Positions 1 through 8,410 of a stretch of 64,000 nucleotides of DNA are shown here, piece after piece. The stretch is from positions 3,154,001-3,218,000 of the forward strand of contig NZ_CP137555.1 of NCBI RefSeq assembly GCF_033723955.1, written 5' to 3'. Positions within the stretch are counted from its first letter, which is position 1. Every line of letters starts with the position of its first letter. The notes below the pieces were generated by a model. That model did no database searches, was not told where the DNA came from, and saw only the letters and a program-made list of their open reading frames with translations. The position numbers and the translations under genes were made by a program. Source of the stretch: Microbulbifer pacificus (lineage in GTDB: Bacteria > Pseudomonadota > Gammaproteobacteria > Pseudomonadales > Cellvibrionaceae).

Positions 1-1
1 C

Positions 2-55
2 GTTGAGATCCAGATTGCCGGCAACCAGTCCGCTATCAACTTCAAGGACTGGTAA
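2..55 (+). CDS. C-terminal end of an upstream gene (partial)
   Basis: Seventeen codons run from the window edge to a TAA at 53-55, ending in the residues NFKDW. Only 2 nt separate this stop from the ATG of the next gene at 58, so the two are probably co-transcribed and the gene would belong to the same system. Too little is visible to name a family. The reading frame was chosen only because it is open to the edge and ends exactly at the next start, so it could be a chance frame. Confidence 0.45.
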   Translation, partial: VEIQIAGNQSAINFKDW

Positions 56-57
56 GC

Positions 58-2154
58 ATGAATTCCCGTCTGGCCAGTGCGATTGCCGGGGCAGCGCTGT
101 CTGCGCTGTGCGCCGTTTCTGCGCAGGCCAAAGCCCCTGTAGATCCCGATCCCAAAGCGCTCCACACCGAAAAACTGCGCGATCTGTTTTTCGGTGAGGC
201 ACTGTTCAATGCGCATCAGGATAAATATTTCGACGCGATTACCGAGCTGGATACCGAGCTCAAACAGTTCCGTCTGTTGGACGATCCGGAGCTGGACCCG
301 TTCAGTTTGCATTTCGGCCAGGCGGAATTCGCAGTAGGGGACCTCGAGCTTTCCTATCGTATGCATCGGGATGCCGGCCGCGCGATGGAACAGGTGCTGA
401 AAGGCAATGTGCCGCAGCCCATCAAAAACGAAGCCGCCTTCCGCCTGGCAAAAATTCACTATCACAAGCAACAGTTTGCCGATGCCCTGCATGCACTCGA
501 ATTGATCGAGGGGCGGGTGCCCGAGCGTGTGCGTGCGGACGAACAGTTCCTGCGTGCACGGGTTTACATGCAGCTGGGTCGCTTCGAGGAAGCGGTGGCA
601 CTGCTGAAAGACCTCAAGGGCGAGAAGTCCCTGGCAGGCTTTGTGGAGTACAACCTGGGTATCGCACTGCTGAAGGCGGGTGATACCGAGAAAGGTGTGT
701 TGGAGTTGGACGGCCTCGGGCGCAACGCCGGCGGCACTGATGCCATGGGCGCGCTGCAGGATAAAACCAATCTGTTGCTCGGTTTCCAGCTGATGGAATC
801 CAAGGACTACGAGCGCGCGCGCACTTATTTTGATCGTGTGCAGCTCTCCGGCCCCTTCTCCAATCAGGCCCTGTTGGGTGCCGGCTGGGTGGAAGCCAAT
901 GCGGGCCGTTATGACCGCGCACTGGTGCCTTGGCAGCTACTCACCGAGCGCCAGCCCACCAACGCATCGGTGCAGGAAGCGATGCTCGCGGTGCCCTTGG
1001 CCTACGGCAAACTGGATGTGCACAGTACTGCGGCGGTGAATTACGGCCATGCGCTGGACCTGTTCGGTGCGCAGGTCGACGTGCTCACCCAGTCCATCCA
1101 CAGTATCCGTGAGGGCAAGCTGCTGGAAGCGCTGCGCCGCAAGGAAGCCAGCCAGGTAAAAAACTGGGTGGTGGAACTGCGCAAGTTGCCGGATGCCCCG
1201 GAAACCCATTACCTGCTGGACCTGATGGCCTCCAATGACTATCAGGAATTCCTGCGCAATTATCAGGATCTGAACGACCTGCTGGAACGCAATAATGACT
1301 GGTTGCAGAGTCTGGATTCCTTTGAGGAAATCATCGCCCTGCGGCGCGGTTACTACGAGCCGATTCTGCCGGGGCTGGATGTGCAGTTCCGCCAGGTCGA
1401 CGCCCGCATCAAGATGCGTATGGAGCAGCGCCAGCACCTGGCCGCGCGCATCGAGAACCTGCTGATCAATCGACGCCCGGAACTGCTGGCGAAAAGTGAC
1501 GAGACCGAATCCCGTCTGATGCTGCAGCGGATCCGTGAAATCCTCGCCTACAACCCCAGTCTCAACAGCGAGGAGACCGAGGCGCGCATCGCCCGTCTTG
1601 AAGGGGTGCTCAAGTTTCGCCTGTCACGCGAGTTTGATGAGCGCCTGACGGAAGCCTACAAACACCTGCAGGAGCTGGATACCGTAGTCGCCACCCTGCA
1701 GGAAACCTACCAGCGCTACGTGCGCAGCCGCCAGGCGGCTACCCACAGTTACGAAGGATATACCGACCAGATTGCCAGCCTGCGCGGCGGCCTCCATCGC
1801 GCCCAGGATCGTATTGACCAACTGATGGCGCGTCAGGGCCGCATGCTGGAGCAACTGGCGATCAACGAGCTGGATCAGCGCCGTGCGCAGCTGGAGAGTT
1901 ACCAGATCAAGGCCCGCTTCGCCCTGGCCGACAGTTACGACCGCGCCAACGAGCTGCAGGAGCAGCGCGCGGATGCTCGCAAGGTCGAGCAATATCAGCA
2001 GCAAGTAGAGCAGTTGAAGCAGTCTGCGCCGGCAGAATCTGAACGCAAGCCGTCCGAACCTGTGGCGAATCCGGATGGCGAACCCCTGCCCACGGACAAT
2101 CCGCCAGAACTGGAAGCACCAGAGCACGACATGGAGCCCGCAGGCGATGAATAA
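58..2154 (+). CDS. Periplasmic TPR / coiled-coil protein
   Basis: This 698-residue protein starts with a Sec signal peptide: two Arg/Ser-rich residues, a hydrophobic stretch, and a likely cut after Ala-Gln-Ala near residue 24. Residues about 35-330 are helical repeats of TPR type (paired A/L/Y/G patterns, for example around 125-300). Residues about 470-665 are rich in Gln, Arg, Glu and Leu heptads and should form a long coiled coil. The last 35 residues are Pro/Glu-rich and probably disordered. There is no further membrane segment, so it should be soluble in the periplasm. It is the first complete gene of the ExbB/ExbD/TonB-like cluster and its stop overlaps the next start by 8 nt, which implies translational coupling. 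The function is not known to me; a scaffold role in the envelope complex is inference from context. Confidence 0.85.
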   Translation: MNSRLASAIAGAALSALCAVSAQAKAPVDPDPKALHTEKLRDLFFGEALFNAHQDKYFDAITELDTELKQFRLLDDPELDPFSLHFGQAEFAVGDLELSYRMHRDAGRAMEQVLKGNVPQPIKNEAAFRLAKIHYHKQQFADALHALELIEGRVPERVRADEQFLRARVYMQLGRFEEAVALLKDLKGEKSLAGFVEYNLGIALLKAGDTEKGVLELDGLGRNAGGTDAMGALQDKTNLLLGFQLMESKDYERARTYFDRVQLSGPFSNQALLGAGWVEANAGRYDRALVPWQLLTERQPTNASVQEAMLAVPLAYGKLDVHSTAAVNYGHALDLFGAQVDVLTQSIHSIREGKLLEALRRKEASQVKNWVVELRKLPDAPETHYLLDLMASNDYQEFLRNYQDLNDLLERNNDWLQSLDSFEEIIALRRGYYEPILPGLDVQFRQVDARIKMRMEQRQHLAARIENLLINRRPELLAKSDETESRLMLQRIREILAYNPSLNSEETEARIARLEGVLKFRLSREFDERLTEAYKHLQELDTVVATLQETYQRYVRSRQAATHSYEGYTDQIASLRGGLHRAQDRIDQLMARQGRMLEQLAINELDQRRAQLESYQIKARFALADSYDRANELQEQRADARKVEQYQQQVEQLKQSAPAESERKPSEPVANPDGEPLPTDNPPELEAPEHDMEPAGDE

Positions 2155-5100
2155 GCGGCCAATGTACAAAAAGCGACTGGGTCTGCCCGTGAATACCCTC
2201 AGCCTGGTGACCGTCGCCTCTGCGGCGCTGTTGCTGAGTGCCTGTGCCAGCAACAGCGGTAACACCATCGGCAGTCTGCAGAAGGTGGACATCAAGATCC
2301 AGGAAACCCACATCGATGGCAGCCTGGAAAAGGCACTGGCGAGTTACCAGAAATACCTGCAGGAAACCCCGGAAACCGCACTTACACCGGAGGCGATCCG
2401 CCGTATTGCCGACCTGAAAATCAAGCAGGCGCATCGTGCGGAAGAGGGGATACTGCCGCGCAGCAGCGAAACCCGCATCCTGTCGGAGGCGGATGTTGCG
2501 GCGGCCAACCAGCTCGCCAGTAAAAAGGCCGCTGCCGCGCGCAATGATCTGGATGCGCCGCAAGTGGCCGGTGTCATCACCAGTGCAAATACTTCTGAAG
2601 CCGCACTGGACGGTGTTGCCAACATCAAGGGCGAGAGCCAGTCCGACTTCGAGTCCCGCGCCAGTGGTGCAGTGGACCTGAGCGGGTTAGAGAGTGGGGC
2701 CGATGCCAGCGTTGCGGGCGACAATCCGGACGCACTGCTCGCCGCCAATGCCCGCGAAGCCATCGCCCTGTATAAAAAACTGCTGGTGCAGTATCCGCAG
2801 TACGAGCGCAATGACCAGGTCATGTACCAGCTCTCCCGCGCCTATGAAGAGACCGGTGAGATCGAAGAGGCCGTCGCAATCCTGCGCCAGCTTGTTGCCA
2901 AGTACCCCGCGTCCCGCCACCTGGATGAGTCCTATTTCCGCCTTGGTGAGTACTACTTCACCCGCAAGAAGTATCTCGATGCGGAGGAGTCCTACGGTCG
3001 TGTAGTCGACATGGGCGAAGGCTCAAGTTTTTACGAGCTGGCGGTCTATAAGCGTGGCTGGGCACTGTTCAAGCAGGATATGTACGAGATGGCGCTCGAC
3101 GATTTCGTGCGCATGCTCGATTACAAGGTGGCCCAGGGATACGACTTCGAGCAGCAGACCAACGAGACCGAGCGCAAGCATATCGAGGATACTTTCCGCG
3201 TTATCAGCTTGAGCTTCTCCTATCTCGGTGGTGCGGAATCCATTGTGGATTACTTTACCCAGAAGGGTGCGCGGGACTATGAGTCCTACGTTTACAGCCA
3301 CTTGGGCGAGTACTATCTCGACAAGCGCCGCTACCAGGATGCGGCGGAATCCTACAACGTCTTTGTGGAGCGCAACCCGCTGCACAAGGTGGCCCCGGAC
3401 TTCTCTATCCGTGTAATCGAAATCTATCAGAAGGGCGGATTCCCACGTCTGGTACTGGATGCGAAAAAGGCTTTCGCCAACACCTACGCCCTGGATGCGC
3501 AGTACTGGACCGTGTTCGATATTCAGGAATATGCCGCCGCGGTGGAATTCCTGCAGACCAACCTGATCGACCTGGCGAGCCACTATCACGCTGCCTACCA
3601 GAACGTGAAACCCAAGGATCAGGATTACGCCGCGAAGCGCAGCGAAAACTATCTCGAGGCCATTCACTGGTACCGCCGTTACCTCGGGTCCTTTGCGGAT
3701 AAACCCAAGGCGCCGGAAATCAATTACCAGCTCGCCGGCCTGATGCTGGAAAACAAGGATTTCCTCAATGCGGCGGTAGAGTATGAACGCACCGCATACC
3801 ATTACAGTGGCCACGCCACCAACGAAAATGCCAGCGAGGCGGGTTACGCTGCGGTGTTCGCCTACCGCGAACACCTGAAGAACGATCTCGCCAATGGCAG
3901 TACCGCGGAGAAGACCGCGGTACAGAAAGAAATCATCCGCTCGTCGCTCACCTTTGCGGAAACCTTCGCGCAGCACAGCAAGGCGCCACAGATTTTGCTG
4001 GGTGCAGTTGACGACCTGTACAAGCTGAAGAGCTTCCCGGAGGCCATCCAGAATGGCCGCCTGTTGCTGGAAAAATTCCCGGCGGCGGACCAGCAGATCA
4101 TTCGCTCTGCCTGGATTCTTGTGGCCCATGCCTCGTTTGACACCGAACTCTATGCCGATGCCGAAACCGGTTATCGCCAGGCACTGAATCTGACCGCTGC
4201 CGATGCCAAGGATCGCCCGGATCTGGTGGACAACCTGGCCGGTTCCATTTACCAGCAGGGCGACCAGGCGCGCAAAGCCGAAGACCATCTGGCAGCAGCG
4301 GAACATTTCCTGCGCATTCGCAACGCCGCCCCCGGTGCCAGTATTCTCGCCACCGCCGAGTACGACGCCGCGGCTTCCCTGATCCAGTTGGAAAACTGGG
4401 CCCGTGCCGCCGATGTACTGAAGGCGTTCCGCAGCAATCACCCGCAGCACGAGCTGCAAAAGGAAGTCACCAAAAAACTTGCGGTGGTGTACCAGGAAAG
4501 CGGCCAGCTGTTGCTGGCTGCGGCCGAGTTCGAGCGTATCGAGCGCGAATCGGAAGACGACGATGTGCGCCGCGAAGCGCTGACCCAGGCCGCGGATCTG
4601 TACAGTGCAGCCAAGAGTTACGACAAGGCGCTGGCGGCCCTCAATCGCTATGTCCAGCTGTTCCCGCGCCCAATGGAGCCCGCACTGGAGACGCAGCGGA
4701 AAATTGCCGATATCTATCACAACAGCGGCAACCAGACAGCCTACTTCAATACCCTGGACGAGATGGTGCGTACTGAACTGCGCGGCGGTAACGAGCGTAA
4801 TGACCGCACTCGCTACCTCGCCGGTAATGCCGCACTCAAGCTGGCCGAGCCCAAGTTCGAGTCTTTTGCGGAAATCGCCCTGATCGCGCCGTTGGAGCAA
4901 AATCTCAACACCAAGCGCACCCGTATGAAGGCCGCTACAACCGCATTTACCGATCTGATCGATTATCAGGTGGCCGATGTCACCGCTGCGGCGACTTACT
5001 ACCTTGGCGAAATCTATCTGCACTTCAGTCGCGCCCTGAAAGAATCCGAGCGCCCGACCAACCTCGACGCGATGGAACTGGAGGACTACGAGCTGGCACT

Positions 5101-5461
5101 GGAAGAGCAGATCTATCCGTTCGAAGAGCGTGCCATCTCCGTACATGAGAAAAACATCAGTCTGATGGTCGCGGGCATCTACAACAACTGGGTGGTTAAA
5201 AGTATCGAACAGCTCGCCGACCTTGTGCCCGCAAGATATGAGCGCACGGAGGATGCCGACAATATCGTCATGACCATCGTGCCGGTACCGCAAACACCGG
5301 ATGCGTTGATCCCAGCACAACAGGTGGCGGAACAGCAGGTGCTGGAAAGCACCGCACCAGCGACCGGCGACGAAGCCGGTGGCGAGGCAACCGGGAAACC
5401 ACTGCCACAAGTGCCCGAATCCATCATTGCTGAAAATGAATCCGAGGAGGACCAGGGCTGA
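2147..5461 (+). CDS. Large TPR outer-membrane lipoprotein
   Basis: I chose the ATG at 2147, which overlaps the previous stop by 8 nt; ATG 2162 is an alternative. The frame is open further upstream, but only the later starts give a proper signal. The 1104-residue product has a lipoprotein signal ending in LLLSAC with the lipid-bearing Cys at residue 33. Ala follows the Cys, consistent with outer-membrane sorting. Most of the protein is TPR-like helical repeats. The clearest, at about residues 205-285, resemble the YbgF/BamD type (E-x-A-x-x-Y pattern with tandem Y-x-x-G/A-x-Y-x-x-x-x-Y). More repeats continue to about residue 900, and the tail is Glu/Ala/Pro-rich. It probably acts as a periplasm-facing scaffold linked to the outer membrane. 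The specific function is unknown to me. Confidence 0.85.
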   Translation: MNKRPMYKKRLGLPVNTLSLVTVASAALLLSACASNSGNTIGSLQKVDIKIQETHIDGSLEKALASYQKYLQETPETALTPEAIRRIADLKIKQAHRAEEGILPRSSETRILSEADVAAANQLASKKAAAARNDLDAPQVAGVITSANTSEAALDGVANIKGESQSDFESRASGAVDLSGLESGADASVAGDNPDALLAANAREAIALYKKLLVQYPQYERNDQVMYQLSRAYEETGEIEEAVAILRQLVAKYPASRHLDESYFRLGEYYFTRKKYLDAEESYGRVVDMGEGSSFYELAVYKRGWALFKQDMYEMALDDFVRMLDYKVAQGYDFEQQTNETERKHIEDTFRVISLSFSYLGGAESIVDYFTQKGARDYESYVYSHLGEYYLDKRRYQDAAESYNVFVERNPLHKVAPDFSIRVIEIYQKGGFPRLVLDAKKAFANTYALDAQYWTVFDIQEYAAAVEFLQTNLIDLASHYHAAYQNVKPKDQDYAAKRSENYLEAIHWYRRYLGSFADKPKAPEINYQLAGLMLENKDFLNAAVEYERTAYHYSGHATNENASEAGYAAVFAYREHLKNDLANGSTAEKTAVQKEIIRSSLTFAETFAQHSKAPQILLGAVDDLYKLKSFPEAIQNGRLLLEKFPAADQQIIRSAWILVAHASFDTELYADAETGYRQALNLTAADAKDRPDLVDNLAGSIYQQGDQARKAEDHLAAAEHFLRIRNAAPGASILATAEYDAAASLIQLENWARAADVLKAFRSNHPQHELQKEVTKKLAVVYQESGQLLLAAAEFERIERESEDDDVRREALTQAADLYSAAKSYDKALAALNRYVQLFPRPMEPALETQRKIADIYHNSGNQTAYFNTLDEMVRTELRGGNERNDRTRYLAGNAALKLAEPKFESFAEIALIAPLEQNLNTKRTRMKAATTAFTDLIDYQVADVTAAATYYLGEIYLHFSRALKESERPTNLDAMELEDYELALEEQIYPFEERAISVHEKNISLMVAGIYNNWVVKSIEQLADLVPARYERTEDADNIVMTIVPVPQTPDALIPAQQVAEQQVLESTAPATGDEAGGEATGKPLPQVPESIIAENESEEDQG

Positions 5462-6057
5462 TGAACCATATCCTCACTCAAGGCAACCTGCTGCGCGTAT
5501 CCCTGTGTGTACTTGCGCTGTTGCTCAGCGCCTGTGCCAGCGGCCCGCAAACCTCAATCCGCCCGGTCGACCCCTTGAGCGTCAAAGTTTCTGGCAGTGT
5601 CAACCGCGACTTCCTGCGGGCCGTGGAATACCTGCAGGGCGAACGCTACCCCGAGGCCATTGAGTTACTGGAGAGCGTCGTTGAACGTGAGCAGCGCCTG
5701 TCCGCTCCCTATGTCAACCTCGGCATCGCCTATTACAAGGCAGGTGATGAAAAGCACGCGGAAGAATCCTTCTTGCAGGCGCTGCGCGCAGCTCCTCTGG
5801 ACCCGGTAGCCAGCAACGAGCTCGCCGTTCTCTACCGCCGCCAGGGACGTTTTGATGAAGCCAAAAAGACCTATAGGGATTCGTTACAGCTGCATCCGGA
5901 AAATCTGCCGCTGATCAAAAATTTCGGCATCCTGTGCGACCTGTATCTTCAGGATGTGAATTGTGCACTCGCACAATTCGAGCAGTACCTGAAATATCAA
6001 CCTGAAGATCCCAAGGTCGCCATCTGGGTAACGGACCTCAAGCGGAGAGCCAACTGA
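5461..6057 (+). CDS. Small TPR lipoprotein
   Basis: The 198-residue product starts with an ATG that shares its A with the preceding TGA, so it is translationally coupled to the large TPR lipoprotein. The signal peptide ends in LLLSAC with Cys25 as the lipidation site and Ala at +2, predicting the outer membrane. Residues about 50-190 contain three to four TPR units, including the typical G-x-A-Y-Y-K-A-G and N-L-x-x-x-Y-x-x-x-G-x-x-x-x-A patterns. The domain plan recalls PilF/GltE-type TPR lipoproteins that help assemble envelope machines. This is similarity of plan only; I cannot assign orthology. It overlaps the next gene in the same stop/start fashion. Confidence 0.85.
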   Translation: MNHILTQGNLLRVSLCVLALLLSACASGPQTSIRPVDPLSVKVSGSVNRDFLRAVEYLQGERYPEAIELLESVVEREQRLSAPYVNLGIAYYKAGDEKHAEESFLQALRAAPLDPVASNELAVLYRRQGRFDEAKKTYRDSLQLHPENLPLIKNFGILCDLYLQDVNCALAQFEQYLKYQPEDPKVAIWVTDLKRRAN

Positions 6058-6365
6058 TGGGCAGTAAAATGCAAAAACTGGCAATGCTTGCCCTGCTGAT
6101 CACCGCGGTTACGGCTAATGCACAGGAAGAACAGAGCGACGGTGAAAACAAGGTCGACAAGGAAGTGAAGGAGTTGTCCGGTATTTCGATTATCGGCAAC
6201 AAAGAAGCGCCAAAATCTCTTTACATCGTTCCGTGGAAAAGCTCGGAAGTGGGTGTGGAAAGTGGTCTCAACTCCAGCCTGCTGGACCCGAGGCTGCAGC
6301 CGTTGGACAAAGAAGTCTTTTCAAGGGAGCTTGAGTTCTACCAGCTCAGTCTCACCGAAGATTAA
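6057..6365 (+). CDS. Small exported protein of the ExbB/ExbD cluster
   Basis: The 102-residue product begins at an ATG overlapping the TGA of the TPR lipoprotein gene by 1 nt; ATG 6069 is a possible alternative. A signal peptide is clear (Lys, hydrophobic run, probable cut after Ala-Asn-Ala near residue 22). The mature part is about 80 residues. It has an acidic, Lys/Glu-rich start, then a more ordered segment with ISIIGNKEAP and LYIVPWKSSE, and an acidic C-terminus. I see no known domain, no lipobox and no membrane helix. Position between the TPR lipoproteins and the channel subunits suggests a periplasmic accessory subunit. The family and function are not recognised. Confidence 0.75.
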   Translation: MGSKMQKLAMLALLITAVTANAQEEQSDGENKVDKEVKELSGISIIGNKEAPKSLYIVPWKSSEVGVESGLNSSLLDPRLQPLDKEVFSRELEFYQLSLTED

Positions 6366-6459
6366 TTTATTTTTTTAACCAAAAAACGACCGCAAAGGTC
6401 AAAGCCAGGCAAAGCGGAAAAAACCGCGGACCCGGGAAAGAAAACCAAGAGGGCATGTG

Positions 6460-7239
6460 ATGGATTTCTTGAACAGCGTAATCGCGTTTTTTCAGACTGG
6501 TGGTGCGTTCATGTACCCCATTCTGGTGGTGTTCGCGCTCGGTGCCGCGGTAGCGATCGAGCGTTATATTCGTCTCGTCTACGAGCGTCACACCAACCGC
6601 GCCGCCTGGGAGAAACTGCAGCCGGTACTCAACACCGGCGACTTTGACCGCGCGCGCAACCTGGTCAAGGACGACAACACCGGCGTGGGTCGCCTGCTCG
6701 CCATGGGTCTCGAGCGTCAGGGCGCTGTGCGTCGCCGCGAAGACATCGAAATCGCCATGGAAGAAAGCATCATGGAGACCATTCCACAACTGGAAAAGCG
6801 CACCCCGTATGTTGCGCTCGGCTCCAACATTGCCACGCTCCTCGGCCTCCTCGGTACCATCATGGGGCTTATCGAGGCCTTCACCGCGGTAGCCAACGCC
6901 AACCCCGCGGAAAAGGCCGACCTGCTCTCGGCCAGCATTTCCGTGGCCATGAATACCACCGCCTTCGGTCTGATGGTGGGTATTGCGCTGCTGATCGTGC
7001 ATGCGCTGCTCAACTCCCTCACCGGCCAGATCGTTGACAGCCTGGAAATGGTGTCCGTCAAGGCATTGAACATCATGTCTTCAGGAACCCGTCGCCGCAG
7101 TGATGCCGCCCAGGATGAGCAGGCCCCGGCCGTGTCAAAACCGGTGAACCGCGATGTGCAGCAGACTCAGCAGGTACAACAGAAAGCGGCTTCTACAGCG
7201 GCCAGCACCGATAAAAATTCCAAGCTGGAAACTGTGTGA
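6460..7239 (+). CDS. MotA/TolQ/ExbB-type proton channel subunit
   Basis: The product is about 259 residues. A GTG at 6457 is also in frame, but ATG 6460 sits 7 nt after an AAGAGG ribosome-binding site at 6447-6452. Three membrane helices are visible: about residues 16-40 (including MYPILVVFALGAAVAIERY), about 125-150 and about 165-190. The last two carry the family hallmarks GLLGTIMGLI and MNTTAFGLMVGIA, with the Thr residues that line the proton path in ExbB/TolQ. The C-terminal 40 residues are Gln/Ala-rich and probably cytoplasmic. In the known family, five such subunits surround an ExbD/TolR dimer and use the proton motive force. The stop overlaps the following ExbD-like start by 1 nt. Confidence 0.93.
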   Translation: MDFLNSVIAFFQTGGAFMYPILVVFALGAAVAIERYIRLVYERHTNRAAWEKLQPVLNTGDFDRARNLVKDDNTGVGRLLAMGLERQGAVRRREDIEIAMEESIMETIPQLEKRTPYVALGSNIATLLGLLGTIMGLIEAFTAVANANPAEKADLLSASISVAMNTTAFGLMVGIALLIVHALLNSLTGQIVDSLEMVSVKALNIMSSGTRRRSDAAQDEQAPAVSKPVNRDVQQTQQVQQKAASTAASTDKNSKLETV

Positions 7240-7829
7240 TGAGAAACAGGCGTCACAGCAGATCCAAAGAAGCGCCGGAACTGGACATCACCGCCTTCCT
7301 CAATCTGATGGTGGTGCTGGTGCCCTTCCTGCTGGTATCCGCAGTGTTTTCCCGGGTCACTATTCTCGAGCTCAATATGCCCACCGGTGCCGGTGGTGGA
7401 GCGGATGACCCTGGTGTGACGCTGGAAGTGGTGGTGCGCAAAGACGTACTGGAAATCAGTGACGGCAGCAAAGTCGTGGCGCGGTTCCCAAATCTGAATC
7501 GCGATGAAGCGGGTGAAAGTGACACTGCGCAAGCTGAAGTCCAGCTCGACGAGTACGGGATGCCGATTGTGCCGCCGACCGCAGATGTGTACGACCTGGC
7601 GCAGCTGCGAGAGTACCTGATTCGGATCAAGCAGACTTATCCGGACAAAACCGACTCCACATTGCTGATGGAGCCGGAGGTGGCTTACGAACATCTTGTG
7701 GGTGTCATGGATACCGTGCGCAGCGCCAATGTCATGCCAACACCGGAAGATGGGACTGCGCCCAGTCCTGACGCGAAGCCTGAAGCAATGGAACTCTTCC
7801 CCGATATTTCCCTGGGAGACGCGCCGTGA
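7239..7829 (+). CDS. ExbD/TolR-type subunit with Asn replacing the channel Asp
   Basis: The 196-residue protein starts at an ATG overlapping the ExbB-like stop by 1 nt; GTG 7236 is an alternative. A basic cytoplasmic start is followed by one membrane helix, ELDITAFLNLMVVLVPFLL (about residues 14-35), and a periplasmic domain. Aligned by eye with E. coli ExbD (TPFIDVMLVLL) and TolR (VPLLDVLLVLL), the essential membrane Asp is Asn22 here (codon AAT at 7302-7304). The periplasmic part is longer than in ExbD and ends in a Pro/Ala-rich tail. Because a second ExbD-like gene follows directly and keeps its Asp, the two may form a heterodimer in which this subunit does not carry protons. That last point is inference. 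Confidence 0.9.
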   Translation: MRNRRHSRSKEAPELDITAFLNLMVVLVPFLLVSAVFSRVTILELNMPTGAGGGADDPGVTLEVVVRKDVLEISDGSKVVARFPNLNRDEAGESDTAQAEVQLDEYGMPIVPPTADVYDLAQLREYLIRIKQTYPDKTDSTLLMEPEVAYEHLVGVMDTVRSANVMPTPEDGTAPSPDAKPEAMELFPDISLGDAP

Positions 7830-8401
7830 AACGTGAAAGCAGACGCATGAAGCGCATGGCGCGCAGCCGCAAGCGCAAGACACCGGGGATGAACCTCACA
7901 TCGCTGATGGATGTATTCACCATTCTGGTGTTTTTCCTGCTGACCAACAGTTCCAGCAACGAAGCCATTGAAGCGCCGAAGGTCATCACCCTGCCGGACT
8001 CCATCGTCGAATCCAAGCCGCGGGAAACCGTCACCCTGATGGTCACCCACGACGAGGTACTGATCGAAGCCAAGCCGGTGATGACCACCGGGGAGCTGTT
8101 CCAGAGTGAGGAGCTCGTGATCGAGGCCATTCAGCAGGCGATGATCCAGGAAGTGGGCAAGGCCATGACCATGGCTGGCGAAGAGCTGGAGGAGGCCAAG
8201 GCCGCACTGGCAGAGCGCGCCGCGGCAGGTGAAGACGTCACCGCCGAAGCCGCAGAACTGCTGGCGGAGCCGCCGGAAGTGAATATCCTCGCGGACCGCG
8301 GTGTACCGTTCAGTGTGCTGAAAAAGGTCATGTCCAGCTGTACCAATGCCGGATATACACGCATTTCCCTGGCGGTCATTCAAAAAGCATCTCAGAGTTA
8401 G
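7826..8401 (+). CDS. ExbD/TolR-type subunit with conserved channel Asp
   Basis: The 191-residue product is read from GTG 7826, which overlaps the previous stop in a GTGA arrangement; ATG 7847 is a weaker alternative. The N-terminus is very basic (RSRKRK), followed by one membrane helix, LTSLMDVFTILVFFLL (about residues 24-42), with the canonical Asp at residue 29. The periplasmic domain contains a highly acidic helical insert at about residues 110-150 (EELEEAKAALAERAA). It ends in the fold typical of ExbD, where VNILADRGVPFSVLKKVMSSC corresponds to the conserved 'D..V.y..v..vm..' stretch. It is expected to pair with the Asn-bearing paralogue inside the ExbB-like pentamer and couple proton flow to the TonB-like protein encoded next. 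Confidence 0.92.
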   Translation: MKRESRRMKRMARSRKRKTPGMNLTSLMDVFTILVFFLLTNSSSNEAIEAPKVITLPDSIVESKPRETVTLMVTHDEVLIEAKPVMTTGELFQSEELVIEAIQQAMIQEVGKAMTMAGEELEEAKAALAERAAAGEDVTAEAAELLAEPPEVNILADRGVPFSVLKKVMSSCTNAGYTRISLAVIQKASQS

Positions 8402-8410
8402 TGAGCGTTT

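Noticed and set aside
3023..5410. 795-codon minus-strand open frame opposite the large TPR lipoprotein
   Set aside because: It is antisense to a gene with a clear lipoprotein signal and TPR pattern, and its translation is low-complexity hydrophobic/His/Gly-rich, typical of a shadow frame in GC-rich DNA.
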